Assembly: GCF_001999245.1 (NCBI RefSeq)
Contig: NZ_CP019630.1
Location: 3,246,001-3,310,000 of the forward strand
Source: Roseibium algicola
Lineage (GTDB): Bacteria; Pseudomonadota; Alphaproteobacteria; Rhizobiales; Stappiaceae
DNA length: 64,000 nucleotides
Direction of reading: 5' to 3'
The position numbers and the translations under genes are program-made. This document shows positions 8,953-18,381 of the stretch, one piece after another (the stretch's first letter is position 1; each line of letters opens with the position of its first letter). The notes under the pieces were generated by a model that saw only the letters and a list, made by a program, of their open reading frames with translations, did not search any database and was not told where the DNA came from.

Positions 8953-9270
8953 GGGCCAAAGCGTTTTCCGGCTGAGATCGATTTCCGCCTTCCCAAGCCT
9001 TTGTTGCGTGTTGCATGACGCAAGGTAATTTTTGACTTGTTCTTTTATTCCAAGGGGTTAAAATTGAAATTGAACAATCAAAAGAAACATTTCGGGAAAT
9101 ATCAATCCCTGATTTCAATGTAGACAGTGCAGACGTTTTTCTAAGTCATATTGCAGGTTTTTGCTGCTTTTCCGATAGCAGGTGTCGCGCCAATCGTGAT
9201 TGCTGCCCGGTTCGATCAGTTGTCTCTGGTGATTTGTTCGATGTGTTTGAATAGTTGATTGGAGGAAGTC
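8953..9270 (+). other. AT-rich intergenic stretch with promoter character
   Basis: No ORF is supported here. The segment 9030-9250 is clearly richer in A+T than its surroundings, and TTGCGT/ACGCAA form an imperfect inverted repeat near 9004-9023. It probably contains the promoter of the gene at 9271. No defined -35/-10 pair is claimed. Confidence 0.4.
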
Positions 9271-9954
9271 ATGTTTGGAAACAGGTTTTGCGCAGGTGTG
9301 GCGGTTGCCGTGCTCGCCGGACAAGTTGTGACGGCTGCCAGTGTGTCTGCTTATGCGGTCGCCGTGCCGGGTGGCCAGTCGCTTGCGCCGGCAGATCCAT
9401 TGGGTTCGGTTCTGGAGGAGCTTCTGCTTGCCCAGTACAGCTCTTCCATGAGCAGCGAACCGTCTGGCCCTTCCTATGATGTCGATCGGCAGGAACGCGA
9501 CCCGAAGCTGAGCGCATCCTACGATCTCGACGAAAGGGTCACCCGCGGTGTCATCTGGATAATCCAGAACGGCAGCAACGAGTGCCGCAATTCCATCCGG
9601 CCCGAATACCGCTTCGACTGTTTGAGGAATGTTCTGGGGCGCGCCGCTTCGACAATTGAAAACCGGCCAAACTATCGCGACGCGGCGCGGGAATTGCGGA
9701 GCCTTTCCCGAAAGCTTGATGGCATTGTCTCAAAATACCAGGACCGGAGCGCTCCGCGCGCGGCCGTGGGTCAGCGTACCTACCGGGCCGTTTCCACGGC
9801 CAATCTCGAGCAGGCTCGCCGTGAAGCATCGGAAGCCATCGACGAAAGCGTCACCAAGCTGCTGCGTTCTGCCGGAAACTCGGAAAAGCGCAAGACGCAT
9901 TATTCCCAGATCGCAACCGCTGTCGGGTCCACCAAGCGTTTGCTGCGGTCTTAA
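9271..9954 (+). CDS. Exported protein of unknown function
   Basis: The ATG at 9271 follows GGAGG by 5 nt; an in-frame TTG at 9259 would place the ribosome site inside the gene. The product has 227 residues. The hydrophobic N terminus (about residues 5-30) looks like a signal peptide, so a periplasmic location is likely. The mature part is charged and mostly helical. It has two cysteines close together (ECRN and FDCL, about residues 107 and 117) that could form a disulfide. No domain was recognised. Confidence 0.75.
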   Translation: MFGNRFCAGVAVAVLAGQVVTAASVSAYAVAVPGGQSLAPADPLGSVLEELLLAQYSSSMSSEPSGPSYDVDRQERDPKLSASYDLDERVTRGVIWIIQNGSNECRNSIRPEYRFDCLRNVLGRAASTIENRPNYRDAARELRSLSRKLDGIVSKYQDRSAPRAAVGQRTYRAVSTANLEQARREASEAIDESVTKLLRSAGNSEKRKTHYSQIATAVGSTKRLLRS

Positions 9955-9981
9955 GTATCATCGACCTGGCAGGCGGTCGCC

Positions 9982-10275
9982 TCAGTCCGCCGGCTGCTGA
10001 TCCGGGATCTCCTCCGGAGTGATGACCGGCGTTTCACCGACATCGGGGGCAGGTTCGACAAGCTCGCGGTCTCCGACCGGGGCTGGCGTCAAAACACCGT
10101 CGCAGTCAGAGAGGATGGCGGTTTCTTCAGTCTCGGTGGGAACCCTGTCTTGCGACTTTGTGCCGGGATCAACCTTGCAGTCTTCGCTCTTGTCGTCTGC
10201 AAGAGCGGTGCCACACACAAGGGTCAGTGCGGTGGCAAGGGCTGCAATCGTCCGGACATTTTCGTGCGGGCGCAT
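9982..10275 (-). CDS. Small secreted Pro/Glu/Asp-rich protein
   Basis: The start at 10275 is chosen because GGAGG lies 5 nt upstream; a longer frame to 10356 lacks support. The product has 97 residues. A clear signal peptide ends at about ALA-DD. It is followed by an acidic, proline-rich, low-complexity mature part with two cysteines (EDC, SDC). No family was recognised. It converges with the gene ending at 9954, with only 27 nt between. Confidence 0.65.
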   Translation of the reverse strand: MRPHENVRTIAALATALTLVCGTALADDKSEDCKVDPGTKSQDRVPTETEETAILSDCDGVLTPAPVGDRELVEPAPDVGETPVITPEEIPDQQPAD

Positions 10276-10345
10276 ACTATCCTCCAATGGATGTCTCTCC
10301 ATTGGAAACGCCCGAACCGTCATCGGGTTCAATTCGAGTGGATTT

Positions 10346-10373
10346 ACCGGCTCCACCCATGGGTGGAACCGGC
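10346..10373 (-). terminator. Palindromic hairpin downstream of the pentitol operon
   Basis: TCCACCCATGGGTGGA (10352-10367) is a perfect palindrome, and flanking CCGG segments extend the stem. It lies 45 nt past the transaldolase stop in the direction of transcription. No strong T tract follows, so it may act as a 3' stabiliser. Confidence 0.5.
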
Positions 10374-10394
10374 AAGTTGTCTGGACGTACTTCT

Positions 10395-10418
10395 CAGTCG
10401 ATCAGTCGATCAGTCGAT
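10395..10418. repeat. Three tandem copies of an 8-bp unit
   Basis: CAGTCGAT is repeated three times and abuts the transaldolase stop codon. It is a short microsatellite that probably arose by slippage; no function is evident. Confidence 0.7.
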
Positions 10419-11071
10419 CAGGTGATGGTCTGGCCGGTCTTTGCCCAATCCGCAAGGAACTGCTCCAGTCCCTTGTCGGTCAACGGGTGCTTGACCAGCG
10501 CCTTGATCGTTGCCGGCGGCACGGTTGCCACATCGGCGCCGATCAACGCGGCTTCCTTGACGTGATTGACCGTTCGGATCGAGGCGGCAAGAATTTCGGT
10601 CTCAAAGCCGTAATTGTCGTAGATCTGCCGGATCTCGCGGATCAGATCCATTCCGTCCATGACCATATCGTCCAGTCGGCCAATGAACGGGGAAACGAAG
10701 GTTGCTCCGGCCTTGGCGGCCAGCAGCGCCTGATTGCCGGAAAAGCACAAGGTGACGTTGGTCTTGAACCCTTCGGCAGTCAGTGCACGGCAGGCTCTGA
10801 GACCATCCAGTGTCAGCGGCAGCTTGATGCAGATGTTGGGGGCGATCCTTGCAAGGGTCTTGCCTTCCCGCACCATTGCCTCGAACTCGGTCGCCGTGAC
10901 TTCAGCCGAAACCGGACCTTCGACAATGGAGCAGATCTCGCGGGTCACTTCGGTGATGTCCCGGCCGGACTTGAGGATCAGGGACGGGTTGGTGGTAACA
11001 CCATCGATAAGGCCGAGTTCTGTGAGGTCGCGGATGTCGCTGACATCCGCCGTGTCGACAAAAAACTTCAT
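10418..11071 (-). CDS. fsa: Small transaldolase / fructose-6-phosphate aldolase family (TalC/FSA-type)
   Basis: A 217-residue cytosolic TIM-barrel protein of the short transaldolase class. It opens with [10 protein letters not shown] and contains DGVTTNPSL. The Schiff-base lysine is Lys83 in NICIKLPLT. This class moves or cleaves dihydroxyacetone units from sugar phosphates. As the last gene of the minus-strand operon, behind a pentulose kinase, it would feed pentulose phosphate into central metabolism. Whether it is a true transaldolase or an FSA-type aldolase cannot be decided from sequence alone. Confidence 0.9.
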   Translation of the reverse strand: MKFFVDTADVSDIRDLTELGLIDGVTTNPSLILKSGRDITEVTREICSIVEGPVSAEVTATEFEAMVREGKTLARIAPNICIKLPLTLDGLRACRALTAEGFKTNVTLCFSGNQALLAAKAGATFVSPFIGRLDDMVMDGMDLIREIRQIYDNYGFETEILAASIRTVNHVKEAALIGADVATVPPATIKALVKHPLTDKGLEQFLADWAKTGQTIT

Positions 11072-11103
11072 GTCTCTCTTTCCGTTTGAAATGGGGGGCA
11101 GCG

Positions 11104-12720
11104 TTACCCGCGGATCTTGCGGGCGGCCTGCTGCAGCAGCTCGAAAGCTTCGTACCGCTTGTTGTGGTAGGATGTGGCTTCGGCGCCGCCGGGTGCATAG
11201 GTTTCGCCGGCTGCCGACATGGCGGCCATGGCGGCCGGAATGTCCTTTTGCAGGCCACCAGCGACAGCGCCGAGCATGGCCGAGCCGAGAAGGACCGGTT
11301 CCGCGGTTTTGGGAGCGGCGATCACGAGGCCCGTGGCATCGGCCAGAAGCTGACGCACCAAAGGGCTCTGGCCTGCACCGCCACTGACGACGATGGTGTC
11401 CGTCCGGATGCCCTTTGCGGACTGCGCCTCGACAATCTGTCTGAGGCCGTATCCGAGACCGCAGATGCCCGCGACATAGAGCCTGACGAGAGCGGCGACG
11501 GATGTGTCCATATCGAGGCCCGCAATGACGGCCTTGGCTTCCGGATCGGCAAACGGCGCACGGTTGCCGAGAAATTCAGGCACCACATGCAGACCGTCTG
11601 CCAGCCTTGAAATGTCTGTGCCCTCCGGTGCAAGCCGCTCGGCTTCAGCAGCAAGCCACTGGTTGAGGCCGAGACCTGCTTCCTTTGCCTGCTTGAGGGC
11701 GTCAGTGGAGGCCGGGTGGAAACGGACCAGATGGTCGATGGCGGCACCTGCTGCCGACTGGCCCGCCTCGTTCAGCCAGAGGCCTGGAACCATCGCGGAG
11801 AAATAAGGTCCCCAGACGCCTGGCACGAAGGCCGGTTCTGTTGTCGAGGTCATGGTGCAGGCAGAGGTGCCGAAGACATAGGCCATCCGGCTTGTCGCCG
11901 ATCCCGCCTCTGTCTGGTCCTGCCACCCGACCGTGCCGACACCGCCCGCATGTGCATCGATCAGCCCGGCAGCAACGGGTGTCCCTTCACGCAGACCCAG
12001 GTCTGCCGCCGCTTCTGCCGTCAGTCCGTTGCCCAGAGCCGTTCCCGCATCGACAATGGTGGTGCCGATGCGGTCAAAATCATTCGCGCAGAGTTCGGCA
12101 AGACCGATGGACTGGAAATAATCGGCGTCCCAGCGGCGTTCATGACCAAGGTAGGTCCATTTGCAGGTAACCGTGCAGATGGACCGTGCAAGGCTGCCGG
12201 TTGCCCGCCATGTCAGGAAATCGGTCAGGTCGAAAAAATGCTCGGCTTTGCCGAAGATCTCTGGCCGGTTCTCTTTCAGCCACAGCAGCTTCGGAGTTTC
12301 CATTTCCGGTGAAATCTGGCTGCCGACATAGCGCAGCACGTCGTGGCCACCGGCGTTGATGCGTTCGGCCTGGTCAAGAGCGCGGTGATCCATCCAGACG
12401 ATTATGTTGCGCTCCGGGTGGTCCGTATCACCCACTGGCAGAGGGCTGCCTTGCGGGCCGATGACCACCAGCGAACAGGTGGCGTCCATGCCGATCCCGG
12501 CCACATCGCCCGGATCGATCCCGGCCGTGCCGACCGCTTCGCGTACGGTGGCGGCCACGGCTTGCCAGATGTCGTTGGAAGATTGTTCGTAAAGGTTTGG
12601 CCCCCGGTTGAAGAGGGCGATGTCACGTTTTGCCGATGCAACCAGATTGCCGGACTGGTCGAACAGACCAGCCCTGGCACTGCCTGTGCCGACATCAATA
12701 CCAATCAGAAATTTGCTCAT
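11104..12720 (-). CDS. FGGY-family pentulose kinase (ribulokinase-like)
   Basis: A 538-residue ATP-dependent sugar kinase with the N-terminal phosphate motif [13 protein letters not shown] and the C-terminal ATP-site motif [15 protein letters not shown]. Length and motifs fit the FGGY pentulose kinases that include ribulokinases. The stop lies 32 nt from the transaldolase start. The start is 3 nt from the end of the upstream SDR gene, implying translational coupling. With that dehydrogenase, the likely sequence is pentitol to ketopentose to ketopentose 5-phosphate. D-ribulose is a reasonable substrate guess. Confidence 0.87.
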   Translation of the reverse strand: MSKFLIGIDVGTGSARAGLFDQSGNLVASAKRDIALFNRGPNLYEQSSNDIWQAVAATVREAVGTAGIDPGDVAGIGMDATCSLVVIGPQGSPLPVGDTDHPERNIIVWMDHRALDQAERINAGGHDVLRYVGSQISPEMETPKLLWLKENRPEIFGKAEHFFDLTDFLTWRATGSLARSICTVTCKWTYLGHERRWDADYFQSIGLAELCANDFDRIGTTIVDAGTALGNGLTAEAAADLGLREGTPVAAGLIDAHAGGVGTVGWQDQTEAGSATSRMAYVFGTSACTMTSTTEPAFVPGVWGPYFSAMVPGLWLNEAGQSAAGAAIDHLVRFHPASTDALKQAKEAGLGLNQWLAAEAERLAPEGTDISRLADGLHVVPEFLGNRAPFADPEAKAVIAGLDMDTSVAALVRLYVAGICGLGYGLRQIVEAQSAKGIRTDTIVVSGGAGQSPLVRQLLADATGLVIAAPKTAEPVLLGSAMLGAVAGGLQKDIPAAMAAMSAAGETYAPGGAEATSYHNKRYEAFELLQQAARKIRG

Positions 12721-12723
12721 GCC

Positions 12724-13452
12724 TCAAAGGTCCACACTTTGCGGCAGAATGACAAGGTCCCTGATGGTGACGCCGCGCGGGCGGCTGAGCATGAACAGGA
12801 CGGCATCAGCGACTTCCCGGGGCTGCATCAGGCTGCCGTTGGCAAGGGCTTCGTCCATCTTTGCCTTGGGCCAGTCATCGAGAAGGGCTGTAACCACAGG
12901 TCCCGGCGCGACTGCTCCAACGCGCACCCCGTGTTCGGCGACCTGGCGCCGTACCGTGTGAACGAAGGCCTGCACGGCAAATTTCGAGGCGGTATAGATC
13001 GGCTCCCAGACGACCGGCACAAGGCCGGCGATGGAACTGGTGACGATGATGTCGCCGGTCTTGCGTTCCACCATATGCGGCAACACGGCGCGAATGGAGC
13101 GGAACGCGGCATTGATGTTGAGATTGAGCACCTTGTCCCACTGGTCCGGGTCGCCGTCGACGACGCTGCCGCCGACATAGGCTCCTGCATTGGCGTGGAA
13201 GATGTCGAGGTGTCCGGTCTTTTCCACGATCCGGTCCAGCATGCCATCAACTGCGGGCCCGTCCATGAGGTCGACCACCAGTGGAATGGCGTCCGGCCCG
13301 AGCTCCTGGCAGATCGCGTTCAGTCTGTCTTCGGCTCGGTCGATCAGGACCACCCGGCAGCCGGCTGCAAGCAGGCTCCTGGCGCATTCCAGGCCGATCC
13401 CGGACGCGGCACCAGTAATGGCCGCGACCTTGCCTTTGAGTTCATCGGTCAT
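12724..13452 (-). CDS. SDR-family polyol dehydrogenase (ribitol 2-dehydrogenase-like)
   Basis: A 242-residue short-chain dehydrogenase. The cofactor motif TGAASGIG sits at about residues 14-21 and an acidic residue (LIDRAE) suggests NAD preference. The catalytic set includes SSIAG and YTASK. Similarity in style to ribitol dehydrogenases, together with the adjacent pentulose kinase and sugar ABC genes, points to oxidation of a pentitol (ribitol, arabitol or xylitol) to the ketose. The substrate is inferred from context. Confidence 0.82.
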   Translation of the reverse strand: MTDELKGKVAAITGAASGIGLECARSLLAAGCRVVLIDRAEDRLNAICQELGPDAIPLVVDLMDGPAVDGMLDRIVEKTGHLDIFHANAGAYVGGSVVDGDPDQWDKVLNLNINAAFRSIRAVLPHMVERKTGDIIVTSSIAGLVPVVWEPIYTASKFAVQAFVHTVRRQVAEHGVRVGAVAPGPVVTALLDDWPKAKMDEALANGSLMQPREVADAVLFMLSRPRGVTIRDLVILPQSVDL

Positions 13453-13479
13453 GTTCGAAATCCTTGAATTGAAATCCGG

Positions 13480-14727
13480 TCAGGCGCGGCCGTGAGAGAC
13501 GCGGCTCTGGCGGGCGAGACTGTCGACGATGACGGCGATGGCGAGCACGCAGCCGGTGATCATGTAGCGGAGCGAGGACGACATGTTCAAAAGCGTCAGC
13601 CCGTTGGAAATTGACTGGATGACGATGATGCCAAGCAGCGCCGACCATGCCGACCCGCGTCCGCCGAACAGGCTGGTTCCACCGATAACGGCGGCTGCGA
13701 TAGCGTTGAGGTTGACGTCACCGGTGCCCGCCTGCTGACTGGCGGAGGCAAGCCGTGCGGAAGACAGGACACCGCCGAGGGCCGCCAGCAGCGAGCATAG
13801 CGCAAAGGACGTGAGGTAGGTGAAGGTGACATTGATGCCGGCTCTGCGCGCAGCCTCCGCGTTGCCGCCGACGGCCTTCACGGACCGCCCCCACTGGGTG
13901 CGTGTGAAGACATAGTTCATGACAACGACGAGCAGGGCGAAGAGGCCGAACATCCAGGGCACGCCGCGACCGAGGTTCAGATAGAAGACAGCGGCTTCGA
14001 AGGCGATGGTGGTGAACAGCGCCTTGAACACAAGCCCGCCAACAGAGCCAACGGAGAGATTGGCTGCCTGGCGCTGGCGCCGGTTGCGAATTCCCATCAC
14101 GAGAATGGCGACGCCAGGCAACAGTGCGACTGCGTGAGAGGCCCAGGCCGGCATCATCAGTAGCTGGCCGAAGTTCACCATCCAGGAGCCGTAGGGCAGG
14201 TTGATGGAGCCGGTGGAGCCGAGCATGTAGAGCTGCAGGCCGAGAAGCGCCAGCAGACCGGCGAGGGTCGAGACGAAGCTGGGCATGCCAAGCTGAGTGC
14301 GCAGCAGTGCATAGACCGAGCCGATGACCGCGCCGGTGCTGAGCGCCGCCAGGATTGCCAGCGGCAGGGGAACACCCTGATTGACCCAGAGCACGCCGAT
14401 CAGGGCCGAGCCGACGCCGCTCATGGAGCCGACGGACAGGTCGATTTCGCCGAGCATCAGCACGCAGACGATGCCGAGCGCGATGACGCCGACTGTCGAG
14501 CAGTCGAACAAGAGATTCACAAGGTTGTTCGGCGTAACGAACAGCGGATTGAGAATGGTGAAGACCGTCCAGATGACGATGAGGCCGACGATGACGGGCA
14601 GGGAGCCGAGGTCGCCTGCCTTTACACGATCTATGAAGGCGCTGATGACGTCGGTCAGGCTGCTGGCATGCTTGACGCGCGTATCGCTGCGGTCGAGCAG
14701 CCGGGGTTCGGGAGCGGAGCCGTTCAT
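13480..14727 (-). CDS. Sugar ABC transporter permease (RbsC/XylH family)
   Basis: A 415-residue inner-membrane protein with about ten hydrophobic helices. The family segment AIAAAVIGGTSLFGG lies near the C terminus. A polar N-terminal tail of about 35 residues precedes the first helix. It ends 27 nt before the SDR gene and begins 14 nt after the ATPase gene ends. Its length is nearer XylH than RbsC. The substrate is presumably the pentitol or sugar handled by the downstream enzymes. Confidence 0.9.
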   Translation of the reverse strand: MNGSAPEPRLLDRSDTRVKHASSLTDVISAFIDRVKAGDLGSLPVIVGLIVIWTVFTILNPLFVTPNNLVNLLFDCSTVGVIALGIVCVLMLGEIDLSVGSMSGVGSALIGVLWVNQGVPLPLAILAALSTGAVIGSVYALLRTQLGMPSFVSTLAGLLALLGLQLYMLGSTGSINLPYGSWMVNFGQLLMMPAWASHAVALLPGVAILVMGIRNRRQRQAANLSVGSVGGLVFKALFTTIAFEAAVFYLNLGRGVPWMFGLFALLVVVMNYVFTRTQWGRSVKAVGGNAEAARRAGINVTFTYLTSFALCSLLAALGGVLSSARLASASQQAGTGDVNLNAIAAAVIGGTSLFGGRGSAWSALLGIIVIQSISNGLTLLNMSSSLRYMITGCVLAIAVIVDSLARQSRVSHGRA

Positions 14728-14741
14728 GGTGGTTTCCTTGA

Positions 14742-15548
14742 TTATGCCGTGGCGCCTGCGGCCGCCCGTTTGCTGGCGCGGCGGGTGACGGCATTGTCGG
14801 TTGCGCCGGTAATGGCTCCGACCAGTTCCTCGTTGGACGATTGCGGCGAGAACACACCGTTGTTGCGACCAAGCCGCAGCACCACGATGCGGTCTGCGAC
14901 CGCGCGCACGTCTTCCATGTTGTGGGAGATCATGATGACGCCGAGGCCCTTGTCGCGAACCCGCTCCACCAGGTTGAGAACTTCCGCCGTCTGGGCAACG
15001 CCAAGGGCGGCGGTGGGTTCGTCCAGCATGATGATCTTCGGGTTGAGCAGCAGGGATCGGGCAATGGCGACGGTCTGGCGCTGGCCGCCGGACAGCGATG
15101 CGATCGGTTCGCGCACGCTTGGAATGCGGGCCGCCAGCTCGTTGAGCAGCTCCCAGGAGCGGACTTCCATGGCCACTTCATCCAGATGCCAGGGACTGCG
15201 TTCCTGGCCCAGGAAGATGTTGGCAACGACGTCGAGGTTCTCGCACAGGGCGAGATCCTGGAACACGGTTGCGATGCCAAGGTGCAGGGCGTCGCTCGGC
15301 CCGTGCATCGTCACCGGCTTGCCTTCGAAGTGAATGGTGCCGGAAGTCGGCGCGTGAACGCCGGAGAGCACCTTGATGAGGGTCGATTTTCCGGCGCCGT
15401 TGTCACCGACAAGGGCAACGACTTCACCTGGATGGACGTCCAGCTCGATATCGGTCAATGCCGACACCGCACCGAAGTTCTTCGAAATGCCCTTGAGGCT
15501 CAGGATCGGCTGCCGATCCGTGGCGGATTGGGGAGAAGTGGCGGTCAT
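14742..15548 (-). CDS. Sugar ABC transporter ATP-binding protein (single domain, FrcA-like)
   Basis: From the ATG at 15548 (MTATSPQ) the product has 268 residues; the longer frame to 15692 encodes an unlikely Pro/Arg-rich leader. Walker A is GDNGAGKSTL, the signature is LSGGQRQTVAIARS, and Walker B is IIMLDEPTAAL. It has one ATPase domain, unlike the double-domain RbsA/XylG proteins, so the transporter is of the Frc type known from rhizobia. Confidence 0.9.
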   Translation of the reverse strand: MTATSPQSATDRQPILSLKGISKNFGAVSALTDIELDVHPGEVVALVGDNGAGKSTLIKVLSGVHAPTSGTIHFEGKPVTMHGPSDALHLGIATVFQDLALCENLDVVANIFLGQERSPWHLDEVAMEVRSWELLNELAARIPSVREPIASLSGGQRQTVAIARSLLLNPKIIMLDEPTAALGVAQTAEVLNLVERVRDKGLGVIMISHNMEDVRAVADRIVVLRLGRNNGVFSPQSSNEELVGAITGATDNAVTRRASKRAAAGATA

Positions 15549-15643
15549 CTTGTCCGGCTCATGGTTTTCTGGGTCCTCTGGATGGCCGCCCGGCCTTCCG
15601 GGTGTCGACCCCTGGGGTCGGGCGGCCTGCTTGGGAGGAGGAG

Positions 15644-16696
15644 TTATTGGATGCCGAGTTCCTTGCAGCCTTCGGCATAGCGGCCCGTGCACAGTTCCTC
15701 AGCCGTCTGGATGCCCATGTCGATGATCTCTTCCTTCAGGTTCTCGCGCGTGACCACGGCCGGAACGAACAGCTCGGAAGGTGTTTCATAGAGCGTTGTC
15801 TTGGCTTCCGGCGTTTCCCCGTTCAGGAACTGCACGGCAACCTTGGCAGCCGCCGCGGCAACGATTTCAGAAGGCTTGGAGATCGTGTTGTACTGGTCGC
15901 CGGCAATGATCAGCTGCAGGGCCGCGATGGTTGCATCGTTGCCGGTTACAGGCGGAAGCGGATCGACGCCGGCAGCCTTCAGGGCGGCAATGGCGCCGCC
16001 GCCGGTGCCGTCATTGGCCGCTACGATGCCGACGATCTGATCGCCGAAGCGAGTGATCTGCCCGCTGGCCCATTCCTGGGCTTTGGGCGGTGCCCAGTCC
16101 GGCGTGTCGAATTCGGCCAGCGTCTCGTACTTGCCGGTGGCGATACCTGCATGAATACCGTCCTTGATCAGGCCGGCAGCGGCATCGGTGGGCGAGCCGT
16201 TGATCTGCAGCAGGCCGCCTGCCTCCGGTGAGATGCCCTGTTCTTCCAGATGGCGCACCAGGGACTCGGCGATTGCCTTGCCGATGCCTTCATTGTCGAA
16301 GGAGACATAGTAGTCGGCGGTCTTGTCCGGGATAGGGCGATCGTAGGCGATCACTTTCACGCCCTGGCTCTGGGCAAGGGCGACGAGCGAGGCGGCCGCG
16401 CTGGAATCCACCGGATCAAGCACGATCACCTTGGCGCCTTGTGTCAGAACGGAGTTGAACTGCTGCTGCTGGCGCGCCACGTCTGCATCCGCATTCTGGT
16501 AGATGACGGTGCAATCCGGGCAAAGCTTCTCCATTTCCGCCTTGAAGCCCGGGAAATCATGTTCCTCGTAGCGGGTTGATGCCTGGTCTGGCATCAGGAA
16601 TGCGACGGTGCCGGATGCAGCCTGGACAGCGGTTCCCTGCAGCAGGGCGGCGGCAACGATGGCCGCGCCGGCAAGTTTCTTGTTCATCGGGTTCAT
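15644..16696 (-). CDS. Periplasmic sugar-binding protein (XylF/RbsB family)
   Basis: The start at 16696 (MNPMNKK) has GGAGG 8 nt upstream, better than the longer frame to 16714. The product has 350 residues. A signal peptide ends near AVQA and is followed by a type I periplasmic-binding fold starting GTVAFLMPDQASTRYEEHD, as in XylF-like proteins. It is the first structural gene of the transporter, 95 nt before the ATPase start, a common gap where the binding protein is overexpressed. Confidence 0.9.
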   Translation of the reverse strand: MNPMNKKLAGAAIVAAALLQGTAVQAASGTVAFLMPDQASTRYEEHDFPGFKAEMEKLCPDCTVIYQNADADVARQQQQFNSVLTQGAKVIVLDPVDSSAAASLVALAQSQGVKVIAYDRPIPDKTADYYVSFDNEGIGKAIAESLVRHLEEQGISPEAGGLLQINGSPTDAAAGLIKDGIHAGIATGKYETLAEFDTPDWAPPKAQEWASGQITRFGDQIVGIVAANDGTGGGAIAALKAAGVDPLPPVTGNDATIAALQLIIAGDQYNTISKPSEIVAAAAAKVAVQFLNGETPEAKTTLYETPSELFVPAVVTRENLKEEIIDMGIQTAEELCTGRYAEGCKELGIQ

Positions 16697-17095
16697 TTCA
16701 GTTTCCTCCATCAATAAAACGGTCCGTCGGCCCCGTCCTCGGGTGCGCTCAAGACCGGTTGGTTTCCTGAAAGACCACTGCTAATCTTGGCCGAGCATGA
16801 TCGAGTCCGCGCAGAAACCCTGACGCCTTAGCCGGTGCAACGGCACGGGGCGTCTTTAGGGGTTCCGGCGGATGAGAGGATCTACCTGCCGCTTCGGTTA
16901 GTGGGTATTTCAGGACGATCTTGCCGACGCGCGGGGTTGCTCACCGCACTCCGCGCGTTTCTCGTCCGGATCAACGGGACTGATAGCGTTTGAGTGTCCG
17001 TTGATCCTGAAGTCCGATTTTCCTCCTCTTCCTCCCATGTGTCCGTGCGGTCTTTGCCGCCTGTCTGCCGTCGTGCCCTGTTGTGGCGGATGGCA
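16697..17095 (-). promoter_or_regulatory. Leader region between LacI gene and binding-protein gene, with two strong hairpins
   Basis: No ORF is supported in these 399 nt. Two stem-loops lie in tandem. GGATCAACGG pairs with CCGTTGATCC (16968-16977, 16998-17007), and ACGCGCGG pairs with CCGCGCGT (16927-16934, 16951-16958). On the minus strand they follow the lacI stop. They could form its 3' end, an attenuator for the operon, or protect the abundant binding-protein message. No T tract follows either stem. No copy of the operator seen upstream of lacI was found here. Confidence 0.5.
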
Positions 17096-18193
17096 TCAGT
17101 GGATCTTCTTTTCCTGCCCTTCCGCCGAGGCGCTGTCCCTCGGTGCCGGGGTGTGTGTTTGCGAATGCATGTCTTCGCCTGCTTCGAGATCGCGCACCGA
17201 GGCACGGACGATCAGGCTCGCGTTCAGCACTGTCGGTGTAACGGGTGCCTTGCTGTCACCCTCGATCCGCTGCAACAGCCGGCGCCAGGCGGTTTCCGCG
17301 ATTTTGTCGACCGGTTGTCGGATGGCCGTCAGTCCGGTGTTGCGGGCGGACATCCAGGCATAGTCGTCAAACGCGACGACAGACGCGCGGCTCGGGATGT
17401 CGATCCGGTGTTCGGCGAGGGCCGACAACACGCTGAGTGTCGTGACGTTGGTAAGCGCGATGATTGCTTCCGGCAGGGGATTGCGTTCCATCCAGTCCAG
17501 GAGCGTCCTGGTGCCTGCGGTGATATCGGAACCCAGATTGAGAATGGTCGGCCGTTTGCCGGTTTGCGCCTCGATGATGGCGGCAGCCCCTTCCGTTCTT
17601 TCCAGGATCGGAGGGTGATCCAGGTCGGAAACGCCGATTGCAATGTTCTGGTGGCCACGCTCCAGCAGATGCCTTGCGGCAATCTCGCCTGCCTCGCGGT
17701 TGTCGATGGTCACCGTATCGGCAATTGCCCCTTCTGCAGCAACACGGTCGACCAGAACCATCGGCAAGGCGGATCTCGCTTCCTTCAGTTCCGGCGGCAT
17801 GGTGCTTGAGCAGGGCACGGCAATCAGCCCTTCCGGCCGCCATGCGAGCAACGCCTTCAGACGAGAGGATTCAACCGCGCGGTCGTTGTGTGAGCTGGCG
17901 ACGATCACGTCGTAACCTTCCGCTGATGCGGCGGTTTCCAGTCTGGAGACGATGGTGGCAAAAAAGGTGTCGGTGAGGTCGGGGACAATGACCGCGATGA
18001 TACGGGTTCGGCCCGAGCGCAGCTGGGAAGCGGCCCGGTCGAGCTGGTAACCGAGTTCGCGCGCAGCCTTGTGCACGCTCTCCTTCAGCTCGTCGTTGAC
18101 CGGTTTGCGCCCGGAAAAGACGTTCGATACCGTCGCGATCGACACGCCCGCAAGAGCGGCGACTTCCTTGATGGACGGTTTTTTCCGGGACAT
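17096..18193 (-). CDS. LacI-family transcriptional regulator
   Basis: A 365-residue repressor. The N-terminal LacI helix-turn-helix (IKEVAALAGVSIATVSNVFS) spans about residues 8-27 and is followed by the hinge helix region. A periplasmic-binding-like effector domain starts at IIAVIVPDLTDTFFA. The C-terminal 35 residues are polar and probably disordered. Tandem palindromes directly upstream suggest autoregulation. It is the first gene of a co-directional set with the sugar transporter and pentitol enzymes, so these are its likely targets. Confidence 0.92.
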   Translation of the reverse strand: MSRKKPSIKEVAALAGVSIATVSNVFSGRKPVNDELKESVHKAARELGYQLDRAASQLRSGRTRIIAVIVPDLTDTFFATIVSRLETAASAEGYDVIVASSHNDRAVESSRLKALLAWRPEGLIAVPCSSTMPPELKEARSALPMVLVDRVAAEGAIADTVTIDNREAGEIAARHLLERGHQNIAIGVSDLDHPPILERTEGAAAIIEAQTGKRPTILNLGSDITAGTRTLLDWMERNPLPEAIIALTNVTTLSVLSALAEHRIDIPSRASVVAFDDYAWMSARNTGLTAIRQPVDKIAETAWRRLLQRIEGDSKAPVTPTVLNASLIVRASVRDLEAGEDMHSQTHTPAPRDSASAEGQEKKIH

Positions 18194-18213
18194 CTGCCAG
18201 CGCCTCCCAACGC

Positions 18214-18243
18214 TGTTAAACGTTTTACAGTTAAACGTTTAAC
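18214..18243. promoter_or_regulatory. Tandem LacI-type operators upstream of lacI
   Basis: GTTAAACGTTTAAC (18230-18243) is a perfect 14-bp palindrome. TGTTAAACGTTTTACA (18214-18229) is a near-perfect copy directly beside it. The central AACGTT with flanking A/T is typical of LacI-family sites. They lie 21-50 nt upstream of the lacI start codon, a position fit for autorepression. Confidence 0.7.
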
Positions 18244-18381
18244 AGTGCGGTTTGAGGTTGGCAAGCGGAAAAATGGGAAAGGTAGGCTCAGCGGGTTTCG
18301 GAAAGGCGTTGCATCCCCCTCTGCGCGCCCTGGGAGGCATGGGCGCGGAGGGGGGCTTAGCCAAAAGGTGAAAGCGCGGTG

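Noticed and set aside
10395..10418. CRISPR-like repeat
   Set aside because: Only three contiguous 8-bp units with no spacers.
10019..11089. 356-codon plus-strand ORF
   Set aside because: Antisense to the transaldolase gene and the small secreted protein gene; composition is that of a high-GC shadow frame with no domain.
12343..13467. 374-codon plus-strand ORF
   Set aside because: Lies opposite the kinase and SDR genes, which have clear catalytic motifs; the ORF has none.
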